In this document: positions 1 through 8,991 of the stretch, piece by piece
Position numbering within the stretch: the stretch's first letter is position 1
How the letters are laid out: every line of letters starts with the position of its first letter
DNA from: Acidimicrobiaceae bacterium
Lineage (GTDB): Bacteria > Actinomycetota > Acidimicrobiia > Acidimicrobiales > Aldehydirespiratoraceae
Direction of reading: 5' to 3'
Assembly: GCA_028819005.1 (NCBI GenBank)
Contig: JAPPMP010000021.1
Location: forward strand, 42,125-83,482
DNA: 41,358 nt
Made by a program: the position numbers and the translations under genes
Notes under the pieces: generated by a model
Told to the model about the DNA's origin: nothing
Seen by the model: only the letters and a program-made list of their open reading frames with translations
Databases searched by the model: none

Positions 1-1674
1 TCGACCGACGACGACTTGACCACCGGCGACCCGACGAACGACCGGGGCTCGGACGTCTCGCACCAGAACGGGTCCGGCGGCCTCTGGTGGCAGGGAGCGC
101 TGGCAGGCGCCGCCGCCGGCGGGGTCGCACTGATGTTCGGGCAACTCGTTGAAGCGCTGAGCGAGACCATTCCAGGACTCGTCCTGGGCATGGGTGAGTG
201 GATTCTCGACATCACCCCCGGGTGGGCAGCCGAGGAGAGCATCGAGAATCTCGGATCAACGGGGAAAGCATCTCTGCTGCCCGGCGTCACCATCGCTGCC
301 CTGCTGGCCGCCGCCGCTCTGGGAAACGCCTCACTTCGGATCTCTCGAAGGATCGGGGTCATCGGTTTCGCTGCCTTCGGCATCCTGGGAGGCTTCACCA
401 CCGCACGCAATCCGAGTTCACCGGCGTTGCAAAGTTGGTTCTGGTCGCTCGTCGCCGCCGCTCTGGGCATCGCCATCCTCCTGTTCCTGCTGAACCGACT
501 CAAGCGCCCGGAGACAGGCCGACAGCCGGCGGGACTTCTAGCGGATCCCCTCGATCCCCCCACGAGTCGGCGAGCGTTCCTGGGCTGGTCCGCCGGCGCC
601 GGAGCGGTCGCGGTAGGCGGGTTCGCCCTTTCGCGAGCCATAACCCCCAAATCGGCCGCAGAGACTGCGCGCGAGAGCATCACGTTCAGCGACGTCACGA
701 CCACGACGAGTGCCACCACAGCTCCGAGCAGTACCGCCGCCCCGGCCCCAACGCAAGCAACCGTCACAACCGAGGCGATCACCGACATCGACGGAATCTC
801 GTCCTATATCACCCCCAACGACTCGTTCTACATAATCGACACAGCCCTCTCGCCTCCTCATCTCGCCCCCGAGGACTGGTCGCTCGAGATCAAAGGCATG
901 GTCGACAACCCCTACACCCTCACTTGGGACGAATTGATCGCGATGCCCTTGGAGGAACACGAACTGACCCTTTCGTGTGTATCCAACCCGGTGGGCGGAC
1001 CGCTTGTCGGCAACGCCCAATGGCTGGGCGTTCCCCTCACGACGCTGCTGGAGCGAGCTCGAGTGCAACCCGGCGCCGATCAGTTCGTGGGCAAATCAGT
1101 CGACGATTGGACCGCCGGATTCCCGACGGATCGCCTCTATGACGGTCGAACCGCTCTGTTGGCCGTGGGCATGAACGGCGAACCGCTGCCGATCTCGCAC
1201 GGTTTTCCCGCCAGGCTCATCGTTGCGGGCATCTACGGCTACGTTTCGGCTGTCAAGTGGGTCACCGAGATTGAACTGACCCGTTGGGATGATTTCGACG
1301 GCTATTGGATCGACAAGGGTTGGGCGAAACTCGGTCCGATGAAGACGATGTCCCGTATCGACGTCCCCCGCGACGGTTCGTCGGTTCCGGAGGGCGAGAC
1401 CATCCTGGCGGGTGTGGCGTGGTCACCTCCCCGCGGCATCCACGCTGTTGAGGTTTCTGTCGATGACGGCCCCTGGTGGCAGTGCGATCTGGCCTTGCCA
1501 GGCAATGACGAAACCTGGGCTCAATGGCGAACCACTTGGGACGCGACCCCTGGACGGCACCAGATCAAGGTTCGAGCGGTGGACGGCACGGAGGTGGTCC
1601 AGCCGAGAGGACCGAAGTCGGTCGCCCCCGACGGTGCGGAGGGTTGGCACCAGGTCACCGTCAGGGTCGCATAA
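1..1674 (+). CDS. Membrane-anchored, Tat-type molybdopterin-dependent oxidoreductase (sulfite oxidase/YedY family), 5'-partial
   Basis: The frame is open to the left edge, so the true start may lie outside; a TTG at 16 is the first possible start inside. The first ~165 residues hold several hydrophobic segments. Near residue 184 there is a twin-arginine motif (SRRAFLG) followed by a hydrophobic stretch, then a Thr/Ser/Ala/Pro-rich linker. This suggests that the C-terminal enzyme domain is carried across the membrane by Tat. The catalytic domain matches the sulfite-oxidase-type molybdopterin-binding fold: the CVSNPVGG motif near residue 320 supplies the expected cysteine ligand of molybdenum, with the WLGVPL motif just after. 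The last ~100 residues fit the Mo-cofactor oxidoreductase dimerisation domain. The substrate cannot be told from sequence. The stop codon lies inside a 17-bp tandem repeat. Confidence 0.85.
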   Translation, partial: STDDDLTTGDPTNDRGSDVSHQNGSGGLWWQGALAGAAAGGVALMFGQLVEALSETIPGLVLGMGEWILDITPGWAAEESIENLGSTGKASLLPGVTIAALLAAAALGNASLRISRRIGVIGFAAFGILGGFTTARNPSSPALQSWFWSLVAAALGIAILLFLLNRLKRPETGRQPAGLLADPLDPPTSRRAFLGWSAGAGAVAVGGFALSRAITPKSAAETARESITFSDVTTTTSATTAPSSTAAPAPTQATVTTEAITDIDGISSYITPNDSFYIIDTALSPPHLAPEDWSLEIKGMVDNPYTLTWDELIAMPLEEHELTLSCVSNPVGGPLVGNAQWLGVPLTTLLERARVQPGADQFVGKSVDDWTAGFPTDRLYDGRTALLAVGMNGEPLPISHGFPARLIVAGIYGYVSAVKWVTEIELTRWDDFDGYWIDKGWAKLGPMKTMSRIDVPRDGSSVPEGETILAGVAWSPPRGIHAVEVSVDDGPWWQCDLALPGNDETWAQWRTTWDATPGRHQIKVRAVDGTEVVQPRGPKSVAPDGAEGWHQVTVRVA

Positions 1675-1753
1675 CCGTCCGAGTCGCATAACCGTCAGGG
1701 TCGCATAACCGTCACAGCCGTTCGACCGTCACAGCCAATCAACCGTCACGACC
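1660..1753 (+). repeat. 17-bp tandem repeat spanning the stop codon of the oxidoreductase gene
   Basis: Five 17-bp units start at 1660, 1677, 1694, 1711 and 1728, followed by a 9-bp partial unit at 1745. Each begins GTC and ends ACC. Units 1 and 3 are identical, unit 2 differs at few sites, and units 4-5 have diverged. The TAA stop of the gene (1672-1674) lies in unit 1, and units 2-3 repeat TAA. Because 17 is not a multiple of three, these stops fall in all three frames. Confidence 0.85.
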
Positions 1754-1854
1754 ATATAGTGTGCGGGCGCAGGCGTACCCACCGCACAACGTGGCCGACT
1801 CGGTGCCGCCCGAGAAGTCACAACCATATAGTGTGCGGGCGCAGGCGTACCCAC
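1745..1854 (+). repeat. 38-bp direct repeat pair, 72 bp apart
   Basis: 1745-1782 and 1817-1854 match over 38 bp with one mismatch (g/a at the sixth base). The 32-bp cores 1751-1782 and 1823-1854 are identical. The pair lies between the 17-bp tandem array and the phosphoribosyltransferase gene and fills most of the intergenic gap. No palindrome, transposase or attachment-site context is seen. Confidence 0.85.
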
Positions 1855-1882
1855 TGCTCGGGCGAACCACGGAGGACCCTCG

Positions 1883-2425
1883 ATGATCAACGAAGTCGAA
1901 CAGGCGAAGCCGCAGGTCGAGGTTCTCGATTGGACGAATTACGGGCGCGGCGCGCGGGAACTGGCGATTCAGGTCGCCGACGACGGCTACCGGCCGGAGA
2001 TGATTCTTGCCATCGCCCGGGGCGGCCTCTTCGTGGCCAGTTCGCTCGGCTACGCCCTTTCCATCAAGAACATCTATGTCATGAACTGCGAGTACTACAC
2101 CGGCGTCGACGAACGTCTGCCGGTTCCGGTGGTGCTTCCTCCCTACGTCGACCTCGTCGACATGGAGGAGGTCAAGGTTCTCATCGCGGACGATGTGGCC
2201 GACACAGGCCACACGTTGAAGCTCGTTTACGACTACTGCAAAGAACGCGTCGCTGAGGTGCGGGCCGCCGTGCTGTACGAAAAGTCGCATTCGCTGGTCA
2301 AATGCGATTACGTCTGGAAGCGCACCGACCAATGGATCAACTTCCCGTGGTCGACCGAAAAGCCTGTTGTGAGTCCCGAAGACGCTCGCCACCGCGTCCT
2401 CGACGCCGAAGAGACGCTGGGCTAG
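1883..2425 (+). CDS. Phosphoribosyltransferase (PRTase family)
   Basis: A 180-residue type I PRTase-fold protein. The PRPP-binding signature is the VLIADDVADTGHT segment at about residues 100-112, with the two adjacent acidic residues typical of the family. Such enzymes transfer a phosphoribosyl group from PRPP to, or recover it from, a nucleobase. The closest general type is the xanthine/hypoxanthine-guanine group, but the base is not identifiable here; some members are regulatory. The ATG at 1883 is preceded by a clear GGAGG at 1871-1875, which fixes the start. The gene stands alone, with the next gene converging from the right after 8 bp. Confidence 0.8.
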   Translation: MINEVEQAKPQVEVLDWTNYGRGARELAIQVADDGYRPEMILAIARGGLFVASSLGYALSIKNIYVMNCEYYTGVDERLPVPVVLPPYVDLVDMEEVKVLIADDVADTGHTLKLVYDYCKERVAEVRAAVLYEKSHSLVKCDYVWKRTDQWINFPWSTEKPVVSPEDARHRVLDAEETLG

Positions 2426-2433
2426 AAGCCGAG

Positions 2434-3444
2434 CTAACCGGACTGTTTGGCGCGGCTGGGGGAGACGCGAGGCCCTTCGTTGGGTTGTTTGGGGTAGACG
2501 GGCGGCCAGGGCGCATCCATCAGCCCTGAGGCCCAATCCCTTTTGTGCCACTCCAGCAAGGCGTCCAACGACTGATGCTGATCGTCGATGGTCGCCCATG
2601 GATCCCCTCGTTGCTTGACTAGAGCGGGGACCGTGGCGATGGTCAAGCCCTCCGGATCAATGGTGGACACCTCCTCCCAGGTGATCGGCGTCGACACTTG
2701 CGCGCCGACCCGCGGCCGCGCCTGGTAGGCCCCGAAGACCGTCTTGTGGGGGGCATTCTGGTTGAAGTCGAAGAAGACCCGTTCTCCTCGCTGTTCCTTC
2801 CACCATTCGCAGGTGATCAACTCGGGGCATCGCCGTTGCATCTCCCGAGCCAGGGCGACCGCGGCGTAACGCACCGCGTAGCCGTCCCAACGCGGTTGCA
2901 GCCGGATCCAGATGTGCAGGCCCTTGCTGCCCGACGTCTTGGGGAAGGCGACGATGCCCAGTTCGTCGAGCACGGACTTCACTTCGAGTGCAGCCTCACG
3001 GACATCGTCGAAGCCAGTGCCCGGCGAGGGGTCGAGATCGATGCGCATCTCATCGGCGTAAGCCGGTCGGTCCACGCGGTTGGGCCATGCGTGGAAACCC
3101 AGGCATCCCATGTTGACGCCCCATGCGATGTGGGCGAGATCCGCGGCGATCAGGGCATTGGAGGTGGTGCCGTTGGGTGTGCTCACGACTGTCGTCTGCA
3201 GCCAGTCGGGAGCTGTGGCGGGCACGCGTTTCTGGAAGAACGACTTGCCGCGTGCGCCGTTCGGGTAGCGCTCCATCATCAGCGGACGCCCCCCGATCGC
3301 CCGCATGACAGGTTCTTTGAGCGCCAGGTAGTACTCGACGAGATCCAGCTTCGTCTCGCCACGCTTGGGAAAGAACACTTTGTCCGCGTTGGTGACGCGA
3401 ACCTCGACGCCGTCGATGTCGAGCACACTCGCGGCGCCGGCCAT
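2434..3444 (-). CDS. ligD: LigD-type DNA polymerase/primase (PolDom) of non-homologous end joining, stand-alone
   Basis: A 336-residue protein matching the polymerase domain of bacterial LigD, an archaeo-eukaryotic-primase-type fold that adds ribo- or deoxynucleotides during end joining by Ku and LigD. The catalytic pair is in the RIDLDPSPG motif near residues 135-138, and the third metal ligand is in FFDFNQNAPHKT near residue 225. The KTSGSKGLHIW motif near residue 170 is the family's nucleotide-binding signature. There is no ligase or phosphoesterase domain, and neither Ku nor a ligase gene is in the window, so partners must be elsewhere. It starts 12 bp after the stop of the membrane-protein gene at 3457-3909, suggesting co-transcription. 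Confidence 0.88.
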   Translation of the reverse strand: MAGAASVLDIDGVEVRVTNADKVFFPKRGETKLDLVEYYLALKEPVMRAIGGRPLMMERYPNGARGKSFFQKRVPATAPDWLQTTVVSTPNGTTSNALIAADLAHIAWGVNMGCLGFHAWPNRVDRPAYADEMRIDLDPSPGTGFDDVREAALEVKSVLDELGIVAFPKTSGSKGLHIWIRLQPRWDGYAVRYAAVALAREMQRRCPELITCEWWKEQRGERVFFDFNQNAPHKTVFGAYQARPRVGAQVSTPITWEEVSTIDPEGLTIATVPALVKQRGDPWATIDDQHQSLDALLEWHKRDWASGLMDAPWPPVYPKQPNEGPRVSPSRAKQSG

Positions 3445-3456
3445 CGCGCTTGGCGG

Positions 3457-3909
3457 CTAGGCGCCCGGTTTGAAGATCATCAGATAGAGCGAGAGCAGGA
3501 ACAGCAAAGAAATGATCAAACTGCCGGTCTCGGCCTTGCGGGCATCGGGTTCATCGCCGTCGGCCATCGCCTTCTCGGCCGGGATCACCATGGCGTGCAG
3601 GGCGCCGTTCATCGCCAGCCAGGCGATGACCGAGGCTGCCAGCCACCCGTCGCTCAGCTGGTACACCTTGTCGGACAGTCCCGCCACGCCGAAGCCGAGC
3701 AGGCCGCCGACGATCAGCGAACTGCCGTAGATCCGCATCGAGCGCTTTGCTATCCCCGTGTACAGAGTTCTTCGCACCGAGTACTCCCCGTTCGTGTCAC
3801 GAGCCAGGAACGGGTGGACGAACGTGGGCGACAACGCCACGGCGATTGCCGCGATGTGCAGGAACAACAGAATGTTGTATCCAGTGCTGCCAACTTGAGC
3901 AAGAATCAT
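3457..3909 (-). CDS. Small integral membrane protein (DUF2269-like)
   Basis: A 150-residue protein with four predicted transmembrane helices: roughly residues 10-30, 60-78, 86-106 and 126-147. A charged cytoplasmic loop with the segment PAEKAMADGDEPDARK lies before the last helix. The layout resembles the DUF2269 family of predicted membrane proteins, for which no biochemical role is established. It is the first gene of a two-gene leftward unit with the LigD polymerase gene. A TACAGT box ends 7 nt before the ATG, as expected for a leaderless mRNA. A link to end joining is suggested only by position. Confidence 0.65.
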   Translation of the reverse strand: MILAQVGSTGYNILLFLHIAAIAVALSPTFVHPFLARDTNGEYSVRRTLYTGIAKRSMRIYGSSLIVGGLLGFGVAGLSDKVYQLSDGWLAASVIAWLAMNGALHAMVIPAEKAMADGDEPDARKAETGSLIISLLFLLSLYLMIFKPGA

Positions 3910-3916
3910 GGAACGA

Positions 3917-3922
3917 ACTGTA
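3917..3922 (-). promoter_or_regulatory. -10 box of a leaderless promoter for the membrane-protein/ligD unit
   Basis: Read on the minus strand, TACAGT matches the actinobacterial TANNNT -10 consensus and is followed by 7 nt and then the ATG at 3909, so transcription should begin at or next to the start codon. No convincing -35 box is seen, and there is no Shine-Dalgarno sequence. Confidence 0.5.
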
Positions 3923-4050
3923 ACAAACCCGCTTCGGGATCAGACCGGTGGGGATTCAGCCGACAGCACGATGCTCGCGCCGGGCGCAAGCCGAAGCCTC
4001 GGGACTCATATCTGCTTGATCTTTGGGCCGCCTGGCTAACCCGATCCTTG

Positions 4051-4056
4051 TAGACT
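4051..4056 (+). promoter_or_regulatory. -10 box of a leaderless promoter for ilvD
   Basis: TAGACT is followed by 6 nt and the ATG at 4063. No ribosome-binding site precedes the ATG. The divergent leaderless gene starts at 3909, so both promoters share a 153-bp intergenic region. Confidence 0.5.
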
Positions 4057-4062
4057 CCCGCC

Positions 4063-5916
4063 ATGGTCGAATACCGCTCGCGCACATCCACTCAGGGACG
4101 CAACATGGCCGGGGCTCGAGCTCTATGGCGTGCCACCGGCATGAAAGACGATGACTTCGACAAGCCGATCATCGCCATCGCCAACTCGTTCACCCAGTTC
4201 GTTCCCGGCCACGTCCACCTCAAGGACCTCGGTCAACTCGTCGCACGCGAGATCGAAGAAGCCGGCGGCGTCGCCAAGGAGTTCAACACGATCGCCGTCG
4301 ACGACGGCATTGCGATGGGCCACGACGGGATGCTCTACAGTCTCCCGAGCCGGGACCTGATCTCCGACTCGATCGAATACATGGTCAACGCACACTGTGC
4401 CGATGCGCTCGTCTGCATCAGCAACTGCGACAAGATCACCCCCGGGATGCTGAACGCCACCATGAGGCTCAACATTCCTACAGTTTTCGTGAGCGGCGGG
4501 CCGATGGAGGCCGGCAAGACCAAGCTCGCGGGGGTCAGCGTCAAACTCGACCTGATCGACCCGATGATCAAGGCCGGGGACACGTCGGTCTCAGATGAAG
4601 ACCTGCTTCAGATGGAGCGCTCTGCCTGTCCCACCTGCGGCTCGTGCTCCGGAATGTTCACCGCCAACTCGATGAACTGCCTGACCGAGGCCCTCGGGCT
4701 CGCTCTGCCTGGAAACGGCACGGTGTTGGCCACCCACGCCGACCGCAGACAACTCTTCTTGGAGGCAGGCCGGCGAATCGTCGACATGGCCAAGCGCCGC
4801 TACGACAAGGACGACGAGTCGGTGCTGCCGCGCTCGATCTGCTCCAAGACGGCCTTCGAGAACGCCATGACCCTCGACATTGCGATGGGTGGGTCGACCA
4901 ACACCGTGCTGCACATCCTCGCGGCGGCTCAAGAAGGCGGCGTCGATTTCACGATGGCCGATATCGACAGACTCAGCCGCAAGTCCCCCAACATCTGCAA
5001 AGTCGCTCCCAGCACCGACGAGTACCATGTCGAAGACGTGCACCGGGCGGGCGGGATCATGGGGATTCTCGGCGAACTCGACCGCGGCGGGTTGATCGAT
5101 ACGAGCTTGCCGACGATCCACAGCGAGACCCTGGGCGCGGCACTCGAGGTGTGGGACGTGATGCGCAACCCGTCGGCCGAGGTGATCGAGTTCTACCGTG
5201 CCGGGCCGGCAGGAATACCCACACAGGTTGCGTTCAGCCAAGCCGAGCGCTGGCCGACCCTCGACCTCGACCGCGCCAACGGCTGCATCCGCACAGTGGC
5301 TGAACCCTACAGCCGTGAAGGCGGGCTCGCGGTGCTGTTCGGGAACATCGCCGAACGCGGCTGCATTGTGAAGACCGCGGGGGTCGACGAGTCGATCTTC
5401 AAGTTCAGCGGACCGGCCGTGGTTTTCGAAAGCCAGGAGTCCGCATGCGAGGGGATCCTCGATGAGTCGGTGATCAAGGCCGGCGATGTCGTCATCGTCA
5501 GATATGAGGGACCCAAGGGCGGACCGGGGATGCAGGAGATGCTCTATCCCACCTCCTACATAAAGAGCCGCGGCTTGGGCAAGGAGTGCGCACTGGTCAC
5601 TGACGGCCGGTTCTCGGGGGGAACGTCGGGTCTGTCAATCGGGCACGCGTCCCCAGAAGGCGCCGAAGGCGGCGCTATCGCGCTCATCGAAACCGGCGAC
5701 ATGATCGACGTCGACATCCCCGACCGCTCCGTGAACCTGCGAATCAGCGACGCCGAACTGGCCGAGAGGCGCCGCGCCATGGAGGCCAAGGGCGCCGACG
5801 CGTGGCGACCGTCGAAACGGCGACGCACGGTCTCTGCGGCCCTTCGGGCCTACGCCGCGATGACCACGTCGGCAGACCGGGGCGCAGTGCGCGACGTCAG
5901 CCAAATCTCGGGTTGA
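4063..5916 (+). CDS. ilvD: Dihydroxy-acid dehydratase
   Basis: A 617-residue IlvD/Edd-family protein, at the long end of the usual 560-615. It dehydrates 2,3-dihydroxy-3-methyl acids to 2-oxo acids, the third common step of valine and isoleucine synthesis, using a cytoplasmic Fe-S cluster and Mg2+. Cysteines in [10 protein letters not shown] (~residue 123) and [11 protein letters not shown] (~190) fit the cluster-binding positions. [19 protein letters not shown] near residue 515 is the second family signature. It could in principle act on sugar acids, as Edd does, but the motif spacing and the start [16 protein letters not shown] favour IlvD. No other branched-chain amino-acid gene is next to it; a TetR regulator follows after 22 bp. 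Confidence 0.93.
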   Translation: MVEYRSRTSTQGRNMAGARALWRATGMKDDDFDKPIIAIANSFTQFVPGHVHLKDLGQLVAREIEEAGGVAKEFNTIAVDDGIAMGHDGMLYSLPSRDLISDSIEYMVNAHCADALVCISNCDKITPGMLNATMRLNIPTVFVSGGPMEAGKTKLAGVSVKLDLIDPMIKAGDTSVSDEDLLQMERSACPTCGSCSGMFTANSMNCLTEALGLALPGNGTVLATHADRRQLFLEAGRRIVDMAKRRYDKDDESVLPRSICSKTAFENAMTLDIAMGGSTNTVLHILAAAQEGGVDFTMADIDRLSRKSPNICKVAPSTDEYHVEDVHRAGGIMGILGELDRGGLIDTSLPTIHSETLGAALEVWDVMRNPSAEVIEFYRAGPAGIPTQVAFSQAERWPTLDLDRANGCIRTVAEPYSREGGLAVLFGNIAERGCIVKTAGVDESIFKFSGPAVVFESQESACEGILDESVIKAGDVVIVRYEGPKGGPGMQEMLYPTSYIKSRGLGKECALVTDGRFSGGTSGLSIGHASPEGAEGGAIALIETGDMIDVDIPDRSVNLRISDAELAERRRAMEAKGADAWRPSKRRRTVSAALRAYAAMTTSADRGAVRDVSQISG

Positions 5917-5938
5917 CGAACTCCGAGCTTCTCACAAG

Positions 5939-6484
5939 ATGACTGAACCGACACCGACCGTCCGTGGGCCCGATGCGGTCCGTCGCAGTCTCATCGACGC
6001 GGCCAAGGCGCTTTCGAGCGTGCGTTCGCCACGCCAGGTCTCGGGACGTGAACTGGCACAGCACGCAGGGGTGAACTATGGACTGATTCACTACTACTTC
6101 GGGACCAAGGACAACGTCTTCGCTCAAGCAGTGATCGAAGCGACCGAAACGATGGCCGAACGCTGGGACGAGGGCGGCATCCTGCCGGTCAACACCAGCG
6201 AAGAGGCCGCGAGCTATCGGACTTTCGCCAAACTCGAAGTCGACGAGTCCCGCTCACCGGTCTCCGACCTCGTTGCGCGCATCGTCGCCGGGCAAGCCCA
6301 GGCCAGCGGACGTTCCCAGAACGACGAGGAGCTGCTGGCAGAGGTCGCGATCGCCACGGCTCTGCAGTTCGGCTGGGGCGCCTTTGAAGATGAGATCGTT
6401 GCCGCGCTCGAAGAGTTCGGCGCTGAACTCCATACGCTTCGTGCCCGTGTCGCCGAGATGTCGACGCGGCTCAAAGCCGACTAG
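5939..6484 (+). CDS. TetR-family transcriptional regulator
   Basis: A 181-residue protein with an N-terminal TetR-type helix-turn-helix at about residues 15-60. The recognition region reads VNYGLIHYYFGTKDNVFAQAV, close to the family consensus ending in YYHF.xK. The C-terminal part is helical and should bind a ligand and dimerise. Its TAG stop overlaps the GTG start of the MFS transporter by one base, so the two are translationally coupled. The simplest reading is a regulator of the exporter it is made with. The inducer cannot be told. Confidence 0.85.
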   Translation: MTEPTPTVRGPDAVRRSLIDAAKALSSVRSPRQVSGRELAQHAGVNYGLIHYYFGTKDNVFAQAVIEATETMAERWDEGGILPVNTSEEAASYRTFAKLEVDESRSPVSDLVARIVAGQAQASGRSQNDEELLAEVAIATALQFGWGAFEDEIVAALEEFGAELHTLRARVAEMSTRLKAD

Positions 6485-7758
6485 TGGCGCGTACGTTGTC
6501 GGACCCTGAAGTCTCGGGGCGTGTTGCCCGCAGCGAACGCCAGGTCATTGTCTTTCTGGCGTTTCTCAGCATCATTCTGGCTTTCGGCGTCGATGCGATG
6601 CTGCCTGCCTTCGACAGAATCAGCGGACAGTTCGACCTGAGATCCGGTTCGGGTGAAGTCTCGCTGGTGATCACCTGGTATCTGCTGGGGATGGCCGCGG
6701 GGCAGATGTTCTGGGGTTTGCTGTCGGACCGCTATGGGCGCCGCGCAATCCTGATAGCGGGTCTGGCGCTGTACGGGGCCGGCGCGCTCGGCTCCGGATT
6801 CGCTCAGAGTATGAACGGACTGCTGGCGATGAGGTTCGTCTGGGGGCTCGGCGCAGCGTCTCCCAGCGCCGCCCGGCTGGCGATCACCCGTGACCTTTAT
6901 TCCGGCGATCAGATGGCCCGGGTGATCTCGTTCGTTATGGCGGTGTTCCTGTTGGGCCCCGCGATCGCGCCCGCTGTCGGTGAGGGGATCCTCCTGGTCG
7001 GAGATTGGCGGCTGGTCTGCTTCGCCGCCGCTCCGTTGGCGGCAGTCGCCGTTTGGTGGACCATACGCTTCGGCGAAACGCTGCCCCGATCAGACCGGCG
7101 CCCGATCGACCTGCGGGCCACAGGCCGCGGCGTGTACGCGGTGTGCCGGACCCGTGTCACGATCGGCTACATGTTGGCGTCGATGTTCACGTTCGGAGCA
7201 TTTTTTGTCTATCTGGGGAGCAGCGCTCCGATCATTGACGAGATCTACGGGCTCGACCAGTATTTCGCGCTCATTTTCGGCGCTTCTGCCCTGTTTCTGG
7301 CTGTTGCGGTATGGACCAGCGAACGGTTCACCCGGCAGCATGGCGCCGATCGCACCTCGATGACTGCCCTGGGGGCGATGCTGGCGACCTCGGCGGTGTT
7401 CACGGTGCTGGCGCTTGGCGCCGAGGGTGTGCCGTCGTTCTGGGTGTGGTTCGCGTCAACCGCTCTGCTCGGCGCCTTCACCACCGTGTTCACCCCGAGC
7501 GCGAGCGCGATCGCCATGGAACCGATGCAGCGGATCGCTGGAGTCGCTTCAGGGCTGTACGGGGTCATCACCATCGGCGGGGGCTCGATTCTGGCGAACT
7601 TCATTGATCGCCGAATCGACGACACGGTAACCCCCATGGCTGTGGGCAATATCGCCTACACGGTGGTCGCTGTGGGCTTGGTGCTGTGGGCCCGCGGCGG
7701 CTCCCGCGCAACCGTCGATCCCGATGCCCGGGCGAGCAGGGGTGGAAATAGTGCGTGA
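6484..7758 (+). CDS. MFS drug-efflux-type transporter (Bcr/CflA-like)
   Basis: A 424-residue protein with about 12 hydrophobic segments. The conserved MFS motif A between helices 2 and 3 reads GLLSDRYGRRAIL at about residues 77-90. The sequence around it (LPAFDRISGQF, SLVITWYLLGMAAGQ) resembles the Bcr/CflA multidrug proton-antiporter group of the inner membrane. The GTG start at 6484 overlaps the tetR stop. The C-terminal 11 codons lie in a 24-bp segment that recurs after the stop, so the tail (DARASRGGNSA) may be a recent replacement. The substrate is unknown. Confidence 0.85.
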   Translation: MARTLSDPEVSGRVARSERQVIVFLAFLSIILAFGVDAMLPAFDRISGQFDLRSGSGEVSLVITWYLLGMAAGQMFWGLLSDRYGRRAILIAGLALYGAGALGSGFAQSMNGLLAMRFVWGLGAASPSAARLAITRDLYSGDQMARVISFVMAVFLLGPAIAPAVGEGILLVGDWRLVCFAAAPLAAVAVWWTIRFGETLPRSDRRPIDLRATGRGVYAVCRTRVTIGYMLASMFTFGAFFVYLGSSAPIIDEIYGLDQYFALIFGASALFLAVAVWTSERFTRQHGADRTSMTALGAMLATSAVFTVLALGAEGVPSFWVWFASTALLGAFTTVFTPSASAIAMEPMQRIAGVASGLYGVITIGGGSILANFIDRRIDDTVTPMAVGNIAYTVVAVGLVLWARGGSRATVDPDARASRGGNSA

Positions 7759-7810
7759 CGGAGGGTTGACGGGTGGACTATCCGACGCCCGGGCGAGCAG
7801 GGGTGGAAAT
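7721..7810 (+). repeat. 29-bp direct repeat pair at the 3' end of the MFS gene, 61 bp apart
   Basis: 7721-7749 and 7782-7810 match over 29 bp with one mismatch; the 24-bp cores 7726-7749 and 7787-7810 are identical. The first copy encodes the last codons of the transporter, ending 6 bp before its TGA stop. The second ends 2 bp before the stop codon of the convergent glcF gene. The repeat therefore fills the gap between two convergent genes. Confidence 0.85.
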
Positions 7811-7812
7811 CC

Positions 7813-8991
7813 CTAGCGCGCTCGCAGTGCTTCGGCGACCAGTTCCATCGGGTGGCGGACTGTGAGGCCCGCGGCCACAAGATGCATGGAGCATCCGGGG
7901 TTGGCGCTCACCACAACGTCAGCACGCGATCGGCTGATCGCTCCGGTCTTGCGGTCGCGGACGTCGAGGGCCAGCTGCCGGTGGACAAGCGAGTACGCTC
8001 CGCCGGCACCGCAGCACATCCCCTCATCATCGAGTTCCACAATCTCAGAGACGAACGGTTCGAGGACCCTGCGGACAGCCATGTGCGACCCCTGCACGTG
8101 TCGGAGATGGCAGGGATCCTGGATCGCTACCCGACCCGCGATCGCCGGTGCTGGAGGATTCGCGTCGATCTCATCCATGTGGTCGACCAGCCATTCGTGA
8201 ACGTCGAACACACGCGCCGAGAAGGCCCTGGCCTCGTCGCTGTCGAGCAGGCGTCCGTAGTCCTTCAACGCAGCTCCGCAGCCGGCGGAGTTCACGAGAA
8301 TCGCGTTGTCACCCTCGAGCGCCGACATCGCTCGGGCGGCCAGCCTGCGGGCGTCGTCTCCGAGACCTGCATGGGTGTGCAGCGCCCCGCAGCAAGGCGC
8401 CGCGTCGCCGCTCGGGCGCACCGTCGTGCCGGTCGCCTCGATCACCTGCTGGGTTGCGACGTGAATGTCGCGCTGCCAAGCGTCCATGACGCAGCCGGTG
8501 AACAGCCACACGTCGTCGCCGGTTGCCCGCAGCGCCCTGCGGCGGACCGGTAGGCGCTGGGGCAGTCCGAGGCGTTGCGACGGTACGAGACGCAGACGTT
8601 GTGCAACTGCGAGGCAGCTCGAACCTGCGCGCAGCAACCTTGGTCTCGGAAGCGCGCGCAAGCCCAGCTTCAGCCACCACGGGGCCTTGCCGCGTGTCTT
8701 CTCGACCACCCCTTTGGCGACCTCCAGAAGATGCCCGAAGGGAACATCGCCGGGGCAGGCGGTCTCACACGCTCGGCATTGAATGCACGAATCGAACGCT
8801 TCGACGATCTCGTCGCTGAGCGGAGCGATGCCTTCATCCACGACCTGCATGAGGGCTATGCGCCCCCTCGGCGAGTGGGTGTCGGCGCCGGTCACACGAT
8901 ACGTGGGGCAATGGGGAAGGCACAGTCCGCACGCCACGCAGCTGTCGAGTTCAGCCTGGTCGAGTCCCAAGAGCCCGAGGGATCCGCTCAT
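7813..8991 (-). CDS. glcF: Glycolate oxidase iron-sulfur subunit
   Basis: A 392-residue protein with two [4Fe-4S] ferredoxin-type motifs at the N-terminus: CVACGLCLPHCP near residue 18 and CIQCRACETACP near residue 70. The middle and C-terminal parts carry two cysteine-rich CCG-type domains, with CCGALHTHAG and CCGAGGAYSL. In GlcDEF, electrons from glycolate (or a related 2-hydroxy acid) pass from the flavin subunits through this subunit to the respiratory chain at the membrane. Its ATG overlaps the glcE stop by 4 bp (ATGA), and it is the last gene of the operon. Confidence 0.9.
   Translation of the reverse strand: MSGSLGLLGLDQAELDSCVACGLCLPHCPTYRVTGADTHSPRGRIALMQVVDEGIAPLSDEIVEAFDSCIQCRACETACPGDVPFGHLLEVAKGVVEKTRGKAPWWLKLGLRALPRPRLLRAGSSCLAVAQRLRLVPSQRLGLPQRLPVRRRALRATGDDVWLFTGCVMDAWQRDIHVATQQVIEATGTTVRPSGDAAPCCGALHTHAGLGDDARRLAARAMSALEGDNAILVNSAGCGAALKDYGRLLDSDEARAFSARVFDVHEWLVDHMDEIDANPPAPAIAGRVAIQDPCHLRHVQGSHMAVRRVLEPFVSEIVELDDEGMCCGAGGAYSLVHRQLALDVRDRKTGAISRSRADVVVSANPGCSMHLVAAGLTVRHPMELVAEALRAR

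Noticed and set aside
198-1142. Long alternative frame over the oxidoreductase gene
   Set aside because: Arg/His/Pro-rich translation typical of an out-of-frame high-GC gene; the other frame has clear family motifs.
1660-1854. Short repeats that could suggest a CRISPR array
   Set aside because: The units are directly adjacent 17-mers or a single pair; there are no unique spacers of uniform length and no cas genes.
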